Source: Deltaproteobacteria bacterium
Lineage (GTDB): Bacteria; Myxococcota; UBA727; VGSZ01
Length of the DNA stretch: 64,000 nucleotides
Reading direction: 5' to 3'
Assembly: GCA_016177705.1 (NCBI GenBank)
Contig: JACOUT010000009.1
Coordinates: 707,519-771,518 of the forward strand
Of the stretch, positions 36,051-44,520 are shown piece by piece (the first letter of the stretch is position 1; every line of letters starts with the position of its first letter). Both the position numbers and the translations under genes were made by a program. A model generated the notes under the pieces. It had not been told where the DNA came from and did not search any database. It was given only the letters and a program-made list of their open reading frames with translations.

Positions 36051-38366
36051 CTACACGGTGTTGAACACGAAGGGGAAGACGATGGTGACCGCCCCGCCGC
36101 GTGGGTTCGGGAACTTCCAGTTCTTGAGCTTGGAGGTCATGCAATTGGTCGCGTCGCTCGACGCCAGCGATGACTGCGCCACCTTGACGACGGTGACGCG
36201 GCCCTGCGGGTTGACGGTCCATTCGAGCACCACGCGACCAGACAGCCCCGGCGTGGTGCGCAGCTGCTTCTCGTAGCAGAACTGGATCTCGCCGATGTGC
36301 TGGTTGATCACCTTCATGATCTCTTCTTTGGACAGCTCGCCTTGCCCCTTGGTCTGGGTCTGGCGCGTCAGCGTCGTCACGCGTCCCGCCACCGCGCGGT
36401 CGCCCTTGCCGCCGAGCGCGCCCGCCTGACCGTCTTTGCGTATGAGCGAGTTGATGCCGCTCGTCGACAGGCCGCCCGCGGCGCCGCCGATCTGCACGCC
36501 GGACGACGGCCCCTTGCCGATGAGCGCGCTCACCTTGACGCCGGCCGCCGCGCCCGGCACGCGCACGCCCTTGATGTTCGACAACGCCGCCGTCAGGTTC
36601 TGGCTCGACGCCGTATCGTTCACCTTGGGGATGTTGTTCAGGATGTCGAGCACGCCCGGCTTGGGCGGCGCTTCGGGTGCCTTCTCCGCCGGATCGGGCT
36701 TGGCCTGCTGCGTGGGCTTGTCGGGCGTGGGTTGCGGATCCTGCGTCTCGACCGGCTCGGGCGGTGCCTCCGGCTCGGGAGGCTTCTCCATCTCGATCTC
36801 TTTCAGCTCCACCTCGGCGAAGCCCTCGTCCTCGAGCGCGATGATCTCCTGGTCGGCGTTTCGGTACTGCCAGACCCAGCTCGCGATCATGAACACCGCC
36901 GCCAGCCCCATCGAGGACCCGCCCGCGAGCGCGTTCACGCGGCGCGAGAAGCGATCCTCGGCGGCGTCCTCCTTGGTCCAGACGAGCTGCGGCGCGCCGG
37001 CGAAGCTGATGAAGACCCGCTCGTTGCCGATCTTGATGCTCGCCAGCTCGCCGTCGGTGATGGGCGTCGCGCCACGGCCCGGGTGCAGCTCGACCTGCTG
37101 ACCTCCGCGCAGCAGCTTGCCCTGCACGTCCTCGCGCTGGAACACCTCCGCGATGCCGCCCGGTTTCAAACGCACGAGCTGAATGGGCTTGGGCACGCCG
37201 CGCTCGCGCCGCTCGAGGCGACTCCAGCCCTGCCCGAGCGTGTAGCTCTCGCCTTCGAGCAGCGTGCGGTGATCGACCACTACCTCGCCGCGGTAATGGA
37301 CGATCTCGAGCACCGGGCTCTTGTGCTTGTCCTGCGACGGCCGCACCAGGCGCTGCACCAACGACCAAGGCGGATCGTCGGCGTCGTCGTCCTCGAGATC
37401 CTCGGGCAAGAAGTGCGGCTCGAAGTGGATCGCCTTGATCTCCGCGCCGTCGCTGTTGATGGCGACGTCGGGGATGGGCCCGTCGAGCGCGAGATCGGCC
37501 GGCTGCGGCCGTGCCGCGAGCCCGGGCTGCACCGGCGGCATCGCTTGCTGGTGCGGCGCACTGCGCGGCGCGCCGCGTGGCGCGCCATGGGTCCCAATAT
37601 CGGGCCGGGGCAGCTCGGCGTTCGGCGAGGTGACGTCGGGGCCCGACGGATGCGTCATGCCCGCCGCGCCGGCGGGCGCCCACGGCATGGGCGCGGGCGA
37701 CGGTGCTGGCGACGAGAACGCCGAGCGCGGGTTGATCACCGGGCGCGTGGGCCGCTCCTCGTCGGAGACCGGTGGCACCGGCGGCGGCGACGGCTGCGTG
37801 TTGGCGGGCGCGCCCTCGTCGCTTCTGCCGCTGATGGGCTCGATGGCCTCGGTCGCGGCCATATAGATGCCCTGGTTGCTGCCGCGCACGGGGCCGCGCG
37901 CGTCCTTGGGAGCAGCGATCTCGGTGCGCTCGTCGGCGGAGGACAGGTTACCGATAACCAGCGGCTTCGGGGAGCGCGGCGAGGAGCCCGACTGCGGCCC
38001 CTGCAAGACGCGCGTCGGATCGCCGCCCTGGATGATGGGCGCGCTCGGCGCCGCGGCGCGCGCCTGGCCGCTCATCACCTTGACCTTGAGCGTGAAGGCG
38101 CCGATGGCGATGTCGTCGCGTGGGCCGATGGCGCGGCTGCCTGCGACCGGCTCGCCGTTGACGCGCGTGCCGTTGGCGGAGCCGAGATCCTTCAGCCCGA
38201 GCTGGCCGCCGTGCTCGAACAGGATCGCGTGCTTGCGGGAGACGCCCTCGTCGTCGAGGCAGAGCGCGCATGCCGGATCGCGTCCGATCTCGATCTGCGT
38301 GCCCGAGACCATCTCGGTGCCCTCGAAGGCACCGTTGCGCATGATGAACACTTGCAGGACGAGCAC
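36051..38366 (-). CDS. FHA domain - TM - AgmX/PglI-type C-terminal tail protein (GltG-like)
   Basis: The 771-residue protein opens with an FHA phosphothreonine-binding domain (about residues 4-96): GVSRKHAIL and LKDLGSANGTRVNG contain the conserved Gly, Ser, His and Asn residues. A long Pro-rich region follows, then a single TM helix near residue ~480 (SSMGLAAVFMIASWVWQY) and a periplasmic Pro/Glu-rich segment. The last ~100 residues (EIMKVINQHIGEIQFCYEKQL ... WTVNPQGRVTVVKV) are the AgmX/PglI-type, TonB-like tail. This is the architecture of GltG, which couples cytosolic phospho-signals to the periplasm. A 13-bp gap separates it from the previous gene. Confidence 0.88.
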   Translation of the reverse strand: MLVLQVFIMRNGAFEGTEMVSGTQIEIGRDPACALCLDDEGVSRKHAILFEHGGQLGLKDLGSANGTRVNGEPVAGSRAIGPRDDIAIGAFTLKVKVMSGQARAAAPSAPIIQGGDPTRVLQGPQSGSSPRSPKPLVIGNLSSADERTEIAAPKDARGPVRGSNQGIYMAATEAIEPISGRSDEGAPANTQPSPPPVPPVSDEERPTRPVINPRSAFSSPAPSPAPMPWAPAGAAGMTHPSGPDVTSPNAELPRPDIGTHGAPRGAPRSAPHQQAMPPVQPGLAARPQPADLALDGPIPDVAINSDGAEIKAIHFEPHFLPEDLEDDDADDPPWSLVQRLVRPSQDKHKSPVLEIVHYRGEVVVDHRTLLEGESYTLGQGWSRLERRERGVPKPIQLVRLKPGGIAEVFQREDVQGKLLRGGQQVELHPGRGATPITDGELASIKIGNERVFISFAGAPQLVWTKEDAAEDRFSRRVNALAGGSSMGLAAVFMIASWVWQYRNADQEIIALEDEGFAEVELKEIEMEKPPEPEAPPEPVETQDPQPTPDKPTQQAKPDPAEKAPEAPPKPGVLDILNNIPKVNDTASSQNLTAALSNIKGVRVPGAAAGVKVSALIGKGPSSGVQIGGAAGGLSTSGINSLIRKDGQAGALGGKGDRAVAGRVTTLTRQTQTKGQGELSKEEIMKVINQHIGEIQFCYEKQLRTTPGLSGRVVLEWTVNPQGRVTVVKVAQSSLASSDATNCMTSKLKNWKFPNPRGGAVTIVFPFVFNTV

Positions 38367-38379
38367 GAATCCCCCTGGC

Positions 38380-38841
38380 CTACTCGAGCGTCTCGTCGAT
38401 CTCTTCGTGGAAGTGCGTGCGCTTGCGCAGCAACGAGCGCAGCGCGCTCTCGCGGCGCTCGAAGAGGTAGATGGCGTTCGCCTTGTTGGTCTGACCCTGG
38501 ATCAGGCGGTCGTCGAACTCGATGCGCGACATGCCGCGGCGCACCTCGCTGATCATGCCGGCGTCGCCGCCGCCACCGCCGCTCGGCGCCGGCGCGGGTG
38601 CAGGTTCGGCCGCTCGTGGGTCGCGCGGCGCCTCGTCCGGACGCTCGACCTTGTCCTCGGGCTTGCCCTTGTCCGCGCCCTTGTCCGGCTTCTTCTTCTT
38701 GCCGGCCTTGGCGACGCGCACGTCAGCGGCCCGCTCGACGGTGCCGCCGGCCGGTGGGCTGGTCGCGTCGGCGGGAGCGGCGGCGAGCGCGAGCGCGACG
38801 CCGCAGAGGATGAGGGCAGGTCTGATCATGCGCGCCAGCAT
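38380..38841 (-). CDS. Small periplasmic protein upstream of the FHA gene
   Basis: The 153-residue protein has a signal peptide (ALALAAAPADA) with GGGAGAA upstream of the ATG at 38841. The mature N-terminal half is low complexity, very rich in Lys, Pro, Asp and Gly. The C-terminal half is a helix (GMSRIEFDDRLIQGQTNKANAIYLFERRESALRSLL) that resembles coiled-coil or amphipathic packing surfaces. Its location just before GltG-like FHA suggests it could be the small Glt component called GltF, but no sequence signature is available to confirm that. Confidence 0.65.
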   Translation of the reverse strand: MLARMIRPALILCGVALALAAAPADATSPPAGGTVERAADVRVAKAGKKKKPDKGADKGKPEDKVERPDEAPRDPRAAEPAPAPAPSGGGGGDAGMISEVRRGMSRIEFDDRLIQGQTNKANAIYLFERRESALRSLLRKRTHFHEEIDETLE

Positions 38842-38918
38842 AGCAACGGTTCTCCCTCGGCTGCGATCCCGACGATCCGCGGTCCGGCTGTCGTAGGGCC
38901 GCGGTGTACGGCGCGCGC

Positions 38919-40166
38919 CTACTCGGTGAAATCCTCGTCGGCAGGACGCTCGGCGAGCAAGGTCTCTCCCGAGAGCGGCAGCACGCGCGGCCCGCGCACC
39001 ACGCGACCACCGCCGCCCACCGCGAGCAGCTCGGGGCCACCGGTGTCCTCGGGGCCAGCGTCGCCGGGCGGCACCCAGGTGCCGTGCACGGCGCGCAGCT
39101 CCGCCTCGTCGGCGACGCGCACCAGCGTCCACGTGCCCCCGTCGAACTGGAACAGGTCGGGTGAGAGCCCGACCGCGAACAACAGGCCGCTGTCGCGCCA
39201 GACGTCGTGCAGGAACGCCGGCGTGGGCACGCGGAAGTCGTCGTTCCAGTTGTCTTGCGTGAAGCGGCCCGCGTCGTCGCGCGGCGCCGGGCACGGGCCG
39301 TTGACGCGCTCGAGCAGCACCCCGTCGGTGGTGGGCGCGTAGGTGCCGTTGCCGACGGCGAGGCCGGCCAGGTTGCGTGTGGTGCCGCTCGAATCGAGCT
39401 GCCAGGTGTTCTCGCCGCCCGGCGCCGGGCAGGTGTTGCCCGCGGTGTTGTCGCAGGTGAGCACGGCCGCCGGGAACCCGTTCGGGTCGCCGGTGGCGTC
39501 GTAGCAGTAGATGGCGCCCGAGGAGCCCACCGCGAACATCTGCCCCTCGGAATCGGCGACCGCCTTGAGCGACGCCGCGATGGGGAAGTAGTTGTTGGTG
39601 CCGTCAGCGCCCACGACGAGCTGGCGCGTCTGGGTGAGCTGCGGTGTCACGGCGGTGCCGCTCCAGCGCAGCACGGTGCCTCGCTCGCCGACGATGAAGC
39701 CGTCGGTCGCGCTGCGCAGCCAGACGCTGAACAGGTGCTCGGTGACGCCGGAGGCGATCACCTCCCAGGTGCCGGCGGCGCCGCGGTGGATGACCGTGCC
39801 GAGCGCACCCACGGCGAGCAGCTCGGGCGTGCCGTCGCTGGCGATGAAGCCGGCGATGCCTTCGAGGTCCGCGGTGACGCCCGACTCCTCGCGCGTCCAG
39901 GAGGTGCCGTCGAAGGTCGCGACCGTGCCGTCGGAGCCGACCGCGAAGGCGAGGCCGGGCGCGAGCACGACGACGTCCGCCAGCACGCGCACGTCGTCGA
40001 AGGGCTGCGACACGTAGTAGCCGCGCGGCGGCGGCTCCGGTGGGGGCTCGGGTGGCGCGATCACGTCGCACGCGAGGCCCGGCACCAGCGCCAGCGCGAC
40101 GAGCAGCGCGCGCGACCCGCCCATGCCGCTGCCTTGGGCGCGCCTCGCGCGCGGAGTTGCCGACAT
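38919..40166 (-). CDS. Beta-propeller-like lipoprotein (YCF48/BNR-like repeats)
   Basis: The 415-residue protein has the lipobox GLAC near residue 33 and a Pro-rich linker (PPEPPPEPPP). Repeated segments such as LAFAVGSDGTVATFDGTSW, DGFIVGERGTVLRWSGT and LLAVGALGTVIHRG recur roughly every 45-60 residues and match the pattern of YCF48 or BNR propeller blades. Such proteins are typically outer-membrane-attached and bind ligands. GGAGG lies 8 nt upstream of the ATG at 40166. It is the first gene of the Glt-like run and is divergent from the VWA lipoprotein gene. Confidence 0.75.
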   Translation of the reverse strand: MSATPRARRAQGSGMGGSRALLVALALVPGLACDVIAPPEPPPEPPPRGYYVSQPFDDVRVLADVVVLAPGLAFAVGSDGTVATFDGTSWTREESGVTADLEGIAGFIASDGTPELLAVGALGTVIHRGAAGTWEVIASGVTEHLFSVWLRSATDGFIVGERGTVLRWSGTAVTPQLTQTRQLVVGADGTNNYFPIAASLKAVADSEGQMFAVGSSGAIYCYDATGDPNGFPAAVLTCDNTAGNTCPAPGGENTWQLDSSGTTRNLAGLAVGNGTYAPTTDGVLLERVNGPCPAPRDDAGRFTQDNWNDDFRVPTPAFLHDVWRDSGLLFAVGLSPDLFQFDGGTWTLVRVADEAELRAVHGTWVPPGDAGPEDTGGPELLAVGGGGRVVRGPRVLPLSGETLLAERPADEDFTE

Positions 40167-40190
40167 CCTGCCACCTCCATGCTGGCCCGC

Positions 40191-40219
40191 ATCATACCCG
40201 GTCGTGCGGGTGGTATGCT
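40191..40219. promoter_or_regulatory. Divergent -10 elements between propeller and VWA lipoprotein genes
   Basis: TATGAT on the minus strand (40191-40196) lies 24 nt from the ATG at 40166 and its GGAGG. TATGCT on the plus strand (40214-40219) ends 7 nt before the ATG at 40227. The two boxes are 17 bp apart, so the two transcription units probably share regulation. Confidence 0.45.
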
Positions 40220-40226
40220 CTGCCCC

Positions 40227-42203
40227 ATGCGAACGCACTCACCTCTCGCCCTCGGGACGGCGGTCGCGGCGGTCCTGTGCTCGTGCACGGACGCCGTGCT
40301 GTACGACCCGGCGGAGATCCCGTCGCAGCCGGACAAGGTGGCCTTCACCGGCACGGTGTGCACCGACAACCCGGCCGAGCGGAGCTTCCCGCTGCGCGTG
40401 GTGTTCGTCGTCGACGCCTCGGCCAACATCCCGTACGACCCGGGCATCGACGCACAGTTCGCCACGCTGTCGTCGACCTTCCAGACGCTGCGTGTGGGCG
40501 CGGTGCGCGACGCGGTCAACATGCTGCGCAGCGCGGACAACAAGTTCGCGCTGGTGCGCTACGGCGGCAACAGCTTCGTCACCCCCGAGGGCGGCTTCAC
40601 CTCGAACAGCTCCGAGATCTCGGAGGCGGCGGGCGCGCTCACCGTTCCCTTGCCGGGGACCACCGACGGCTCGCGCGTGCTCGGCCAGGCGCTCTCGCTC
40701 GCCACCAGCTTGATCAACGGCGACCTGCTCTCGACCGCCAAGGGCCCGCGCTCGCGCACCAAGTACATCATCGTGGTGATGCAGCACGGCCCCACGGACG
40801 ACAACGTGCTGTGTCCGGCCACGGCCACCGACTGCGATCCGGCGACCATCCTCGGCACCCGCATGCGCGACCTGCGCCAGTTCGTCGTCGAGAACGGCGG
40901 CGCCGACTTCCAGCTCCACGTGCTCGACCTGGCCTCGCTCACCAATCGCCAGGACGGCAGCCGCGAGCGCGCCGCCGAGGAGCTGCAGGAGATCGCCTTC
41001 AACGGCGCCGGCGAGTACCGCCCGGTGTGCCCGCGCGACGACGCGGGCCTCAAGCTCGACCCGTCGTGCGACACCAAGATCTCGCTGCTCGGCTTCCAGC
41101 TCGACAGCGCGCGCAACGTCTTTTTGACCAAGAGCTTCGTGGTCACCAACCTCTCGGCCATCACCACCAACGAGGGCGCCATCCCCGACAGCGACTCGGA
41201 CGGCCTGGCCGACGTCGAGGAGCCGGTCTACGGCACCGACCCGACGCTGCGTGACACCGACGGCGACGGGCTCGGCGACAAGATCGAGCTGCTCTTGTCC
41301 ACCGTGGGCGTGAACCCCATGGTGCCCGACGACCCGGTGCCGTGCATGCCCATCGAGCCGGCGCTCCGCCCCATCCTCGACACCGACGGCGACGGGCTAC
41401 TCGACTGCGAGGAGGCGCTGTTGCGCCTCGACGCCACGCTGTTCGACACCGACGCCGACGGCATCCCCGACCTGCTCGAGATCATCTCCGGCACCAACTT
41501 CCTCGAGGACGATGGGCTGACCGACGCCGACTTCGACGGCGTGCCCAACATCAACGAGCTGAAGGCGCACACCGACCCACGCTCGGCCGATGCCAAGGCG
41601 CGAAACGAGCTCGGCTACATGTACCGGGAGACCGACCTCGGCATCGGCGACATGCTGTTCTCGACGCAGCCGCGCGACATCAGCGGCGTCACCATCGAGG
41701 ACGTGCGCGTCGGCTCGTCGCTCGGCAACGCGCAGCTCTCCTACGTGTTCCAGGGCGGCACCGCGCCGCTGCTAGCCTGGCGCGACGCGGCGGAAGGCGT
41801 GTTCGGCAACGCGGTCGAGCTGACCGAGGACGGCTTCTACACGCTGACCGCCGCCTGCACCGGCATCGAGGACTGCACTCGTGAGGTCACCGTGTCGGTG
41901 ACCGCCGCCATCCTGCTGCCCTACTCGGCCGACGAGTCGGTGCGCGTGGCGTTGGCGCAGCGGCAATGCACCAGCTTCCGCATCAGGAACGTCACCCTGG
42001 TCGAGACCATCGCGGCCATGGGCAACACGCCCGGCTACAACGACGTGCGCATCTACTTCGGCCAGGTGCCCTCGGGCGTGCCCGACGCCTACGGCATCTT
42101 CCGCGTGGCGCAGTTCCCCTTCACCTTCATCGCGCCCGACTACAAGAACCCGAACGTCGCCGATCAGCTCGTCGAGGACTTCAACTTCGTGCTGTTCGAG
42201 TAG
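40227..42203 (+). CDS. VWA-domain lipoprotein with calcium-binding TSP3-type repeats (CglB-like adhesin candidate)
   Basis: The 658-residue protein starts with a lipoprotein signal ending LCSC (Cys20). A VWA domain follows, with strand LRVVFVVDASAN (Asp63, Ser65, Asn67) as a variant MIDAS in which the usual second Ser is Asn. From ~310 to 460 there are thrombospondin type 3-like calcium-binding repeats (DSDSDGLADVE, DTDGDGLGDK, DTDGDGLLDCEE, DTDADGIPD). A beta-rich C-terminal domain follows. The arrangement suits a calcium-dependent surface adhesin. It is divergent from the Glt-like cluster. CglB, the gliding adhesin of Myxococcus, is also a VWA lipoprotein, but homology is not established here. 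The ATG at 40215 is less likely because it lies in the -10 box. Confidence 0.75.
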   Translation: MRTHSPLALGTAVAAVLCSCTDAVLYDPAEIPSQPDKVAFTGTVCTDNPAERSFPLRVVFVVDASANIPYDPGIDAQFATLSSTFQTLRVGAVRDAVNMLRSADNKFALVRYGGNSFVTPEGGFTSNSSEISEAAGALTVPLPGTTDGSRVLGQALSLATSLINGDLLSTAKGPRSRTKYIIVVMQHGPTDDNVLCPATATDCDPATILGTRMRDLRQFVVENGGADFQLHVLDLASLTNRQDGSRERAAEELQEIAFNGAGEYRPVCPRDDAGLKLDPSCDTKISLLGFQLDSARNVFLTKSFVVTNLSAITTNEGAIPDSDSDGLADVEEPVYGTDPTLRDTDGDGLGDKIELLLSTVGVNPMVPDDPVPCMPIEPALRPILDTDGDGLLDCEEALLRLDATLFDTDADGIPDLLEIISGTNFLEDDGLTDADFDGVPNINELKAHTDPRSADAKARNELGYMYRETDLGIGDMLFSTQPRDISGVTIEDVRVGSSLGNAQLSYVFQGGTAPLLAWRDAAEGVFGNAVELTEDGFYTLTAACTGIEDCTREVTVSVTAAILLPYSADESVRVALAQRQCTSFRIRNVTLVETIAAMGNTPGYNDVRIYFGQVPSGVPDAYGIFRVAQFPFTFIAPDYKNPNVADQLVEDFNFVLFE

Positions 42204-42232
42204 CTCGGGACCAAGAATCAACGAGAGATTTG

Positions 42233-42754
42233 ATGCGTAACCTTCCGCTGCTGCTGGGCTTCTCGCTCGTGCTCCAGTTCGCGTCAGCGTGCAGCTTCGG
42301 CTCCGAGGCGGCCTTCATCGACACCTCGAGCCTGGTCATGTGCGACGACGAGATCCCGGTGTGCAACGACAGCGCCGGCTGCAAGCTGGTCGAGGAGGAG
42401 AGCCACCTCGAGGGCCACTTCCCCGGCCAGCGCACCTTCATCGTGCCGAGCGAGGGCGAGGCGGTGGTGCGGGTGAAGATCTTCTGGCGCACGCGCCAGG
42501 GCCCGGGCGCCGACACCGAGATCATCTGGTTCGAGCCCGCTTGTGTCGACGACTACAGCTACGAGAGCCAGGGCGCCGACGTGTTCGCCGACTCGAACCC
42601 GCAGGGCATCTTCGTCAAGGAGCAGCGCGTGTTCCGCGCGGGCGACCACCTGGTCAAGGTGTCGTCGGACGCGACCGCCGAGTACCTCTTGCGCACCGAG
42701 GTGCTGACGCCGAGCGAGTGGGAGCAGGAGCAGGCCCAGATCGGTGGCTTGTAG
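42233..42754 (+). CDS. Lipoprotein partner of the VWA protein
   Basis: The 173-residue protein has lipobox FASAC. It contains six cysteines in the first half of the mature chain (VMCDDEIPVCNDSAGCKLVEE), then beta-strand-like segments (TFIVPSEGEAVVRVKIFW). It is 29 bp downstream of the VWA gene in the same direction and is presumably co-transcribed, so it may be a surface partner. No family is recognised. Its stop is 3 bp from the convergent kinase gene. Confidence 0.65.
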   Translation: MRNLPLLLGFSLVLQFASACSFGSEAAFIDTSSLVMCDDEIPVCNDSAGCKLVEEESHLEGHFPGQRTFIVPSEGEAVVRVKIFWRTRQGPGADTEIIWFEPACVDDYSYESQGADVFADSNPQGIFVKEQRVFRAGDHLVKVSSDATAEYLLRTEVLTPSEWEQEQAQIGGL

Positions 42755-42757
42755 GCC

Positions 42758-44458
42758 TCACGGAAGGTCGATGCGCACCTCGTGGGCGACGCCGCGGCGG
42801 GGCACGGTCACGATCTCCTCGGCGCTCTTGCCCGACAGCTCGACGCGCAGCTTGTGCGGCGTGCCCACCTCGACGCCCTTGAGCAGCGCCGGCGTGGTCT
42901 GCCCGGTGGGCTGGCCGTCGAGATAGACCAAGGCGCCGCGCGGCTCGGAGCGCACCACCAGCGTGCCGAGGCCACTCTCCGTCCACGCCCGAAAGGCGAT
43001 GAAGGCCGCGACCAACGACGCCGCCACCAACGCGCCGATGGCGACGGCGGCGAGCGGCAGCCGCAGGCTCGGGCGCGGCACGGCGTCGGTGCGGCGCGCG
43101 CGCTGTGGCTCGCGGCGGGGCGCGGGCGCCGGCAGCGCCGGCTTCTGTCTCTTCTCCTCGACCACGGTCGGGTCGGTGCCGTGGTCGTTCGCCAGCTCGT
43201 TGGCGTCGCTCTCGGTGCGAATCGACTGCGGCTCCGGGGCACGCGCCTTCTGGCCGCGGCTGCCCGAGTCGTCCTTGCTCTTGACGCTCTTGCGATCGGC
43301 GGTGGTCGCGTCGACCTGCGTCGCCTTCTTCGGCCCCTTGGCGGGCTCCATGCGCGCGTCGTCGCTCGACGAGGGGCGCGCGTGCCCCTGGTCCATACGG
43401 TCCTGGCCTGCGCCCTCGGGCGGCGGCAGCGTGAACGGCGTCAGGTTCTTCGACAGGCTGCCGTCGGGGTTGACCAGCCCGAGCGTTGCCTCTTCGGCCA
43501 GCGTGTCGGCGAACAGGCGGCGCATGTACTGCGACAGCCGCGCCGCCGAGTGCACGACGGACAGCTTGGCGAGCGCGTCCTCGAGGGCGAGCGCCAGCTC
43601 CTCGCAGTCGCGGAAGCGCTTGTCGCGGTGGATGTGCAGCGCCTTCATCACCACGTCGTCGATCGCCTTGGGCAGATCCTCGCGGAAGCGCGACGGGCGC
43701 GGGATCTGGCCGCCCATGATGGCCTCGAGCGTGGCCATCTCCGTCTCGCGCTTGAACAAGCGCCGCATGGTCAACAGCTCCCACAAGACGATGCCGAGCG
43801 CGAACTGATCGGTGCGCGGGTCCACCTGCTCGCCGGCCGCCTGCTCAGGGCTCATGTAGGTGTACTTGCCCTTGAGCACGCCGGTCGACGTGTGCGTGGT
43901 CTGCGTGGCCGCCTTGGCGATGCCGAAGTCGACGATCTTGGTGATGCCGTCGTAGGTGACGATCATGTTCTGCGGGCTGACGTCTCGGTGCACGATGTGC
44001 AGTTGGCGCCCCGACAGGTCCGCCTTGTGGTGCGCGTAGTGCAGCCCGGTAGCCGCGTCGATCGCCATACGGCACGCGTGGCCGATGGGCACCTGCTCGC
44101 CCCAGGCCGCGTTCTTGCGCTGCACCTTGCGCACGTCCTGGCCGTGCAGGAACTCCATGACGATGAAGTAGGTGTCCGACGTCTTGCCGACGTCGATGAT
44201 GGAGACGATGTTCGGGTGGCGCAGGTCGCTCGCCAGGCGGCCCTCGTCGAGGAACATGCGCACGAAGTCGGTGTTGGAGGGGCCGCTCGCCAAGTGCGGC
44301 AGGATGCGCTTGATGACGACGAGCTTCTCGAAGCCCTGCGGCCCGCCCTCGTCGAGGCTCGAGGTCTGCTTGGCCAGAAACACCTCGGCCATGCCGCCGG
44401 CACCCAAGCGGCGCAGCAGCGTGTACTTGCCCGCTACGACGGGTGCCTTGACCGCCAT
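42758..44458 (-). CDS. Membrane Ser/Thr protein kinase with extracytoplasmic PEGA domain
   Basis: The 566-residue protein has a complete kinase domain: glycine loop GAGGMA at 19-24, Lys50, HRDVSPQN at 157-164, DFG at 177-179 and YMSPEQ at 201-206. The HRDVSPQN variant (Ser replaces the Lys of HRDLKPQN) is common in myxobacterial kinases. A charged linker leads to a TM helix near residues 468-489 and a PEGA domain at 497-566 (LVVRSEPRGALVYLDGQPTG). The PEGA domain probably binds envelope ligands. A 27-bp perfect dyad lies just upstream of the start codon. It is convergent with the VWA operon. Confidence 0.92.
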   Translation of the reverse strand: MAVKAPVVAGKYTLLRRLGAGGMAEVFLAKQTSSLDEGGPQGFEKLVVIKRILPHLASGPSNTDFVRMFLDEGRLASDLRHPNIVSIIDVGKTSDTYFIVMEFLHGQDVRKVQRKNAAWGEQVPIGHACRMAIDAATGLHYAHHKADLSGRQLHIVHRDVSPQNMIVTYDGITKIVDFGIAKAATQTTHTSTGVLKGKYTYMSPEQAAGEQVDPRTDQFALGIVLWELLTMRRLFKRETEMATLEAIMGGQIPRPSRFREDLPKAIDDVVMKALHIHRDKRFRDCEELALALEDALAKLSVVHSAARLSQYMRRLFADTLAEEATLGLVNPDGSLSKNLTPFTLPPPEGAGQDRMDQGHARPSSSDDARMEPAKGPKKATQVDATTADRKSVKSKDDSGSRGQKARAPEPQSIRTESDANELANDHGTDPTVVEEKRQKPALPAPAPRREPQRARRTDAVPRPSLRLPLAAVAIGALVAASLVAAFIAFRAWTESGLGTLVVRSEPRGALVYLDGQPTGQTTPALLKGVEVGTPHKLRVELSGKSAEEIVTVPRRGVAHEVRIDLP

Positions 44459-44466
44459 CTCTCGAG

Positions 44467-44493
44467 GACGGTTTCCATAATCTGGAAACCGTC
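44467..44493. promoter_or_regulatory. Perfect 27-bp dyad upstream of the kinase start (candidate operator)
   Basis: Two 11-bp arms (GACGGTTTCCA / TGGAAACCGTC) flank the 5-bp spacer TAATC. The dyad ends 8 nt upstream of the kinase ATG at 44458. No strong -35/-10 pair is visible, and the minus strand carries TTGACG overlapping it. The symmetry and AT-rich centre suggest a dimeric regulator site or an RNA hairpin controlling translation. Confidence 0.5.
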
Positions 44494-44520
44494 AACTGAC
44501 CTCCCGCGCCCGAGGCGAGC

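Noticed and set aside
36010..37683. Alternative minus-strand frame inside the FHA gene
   Set aside because: Arg/Ala-rich out-of-frame translation with no signal or domain.
36297..38552. Long plus-strand open frame (751 codons) antisense to the FHA gene
   Set aside because: Composition is Arg/Leu/His-rich, and no motif or start signal supports it. The minus-strand frame encodes the FHA and AgmX/PglI-type tail.
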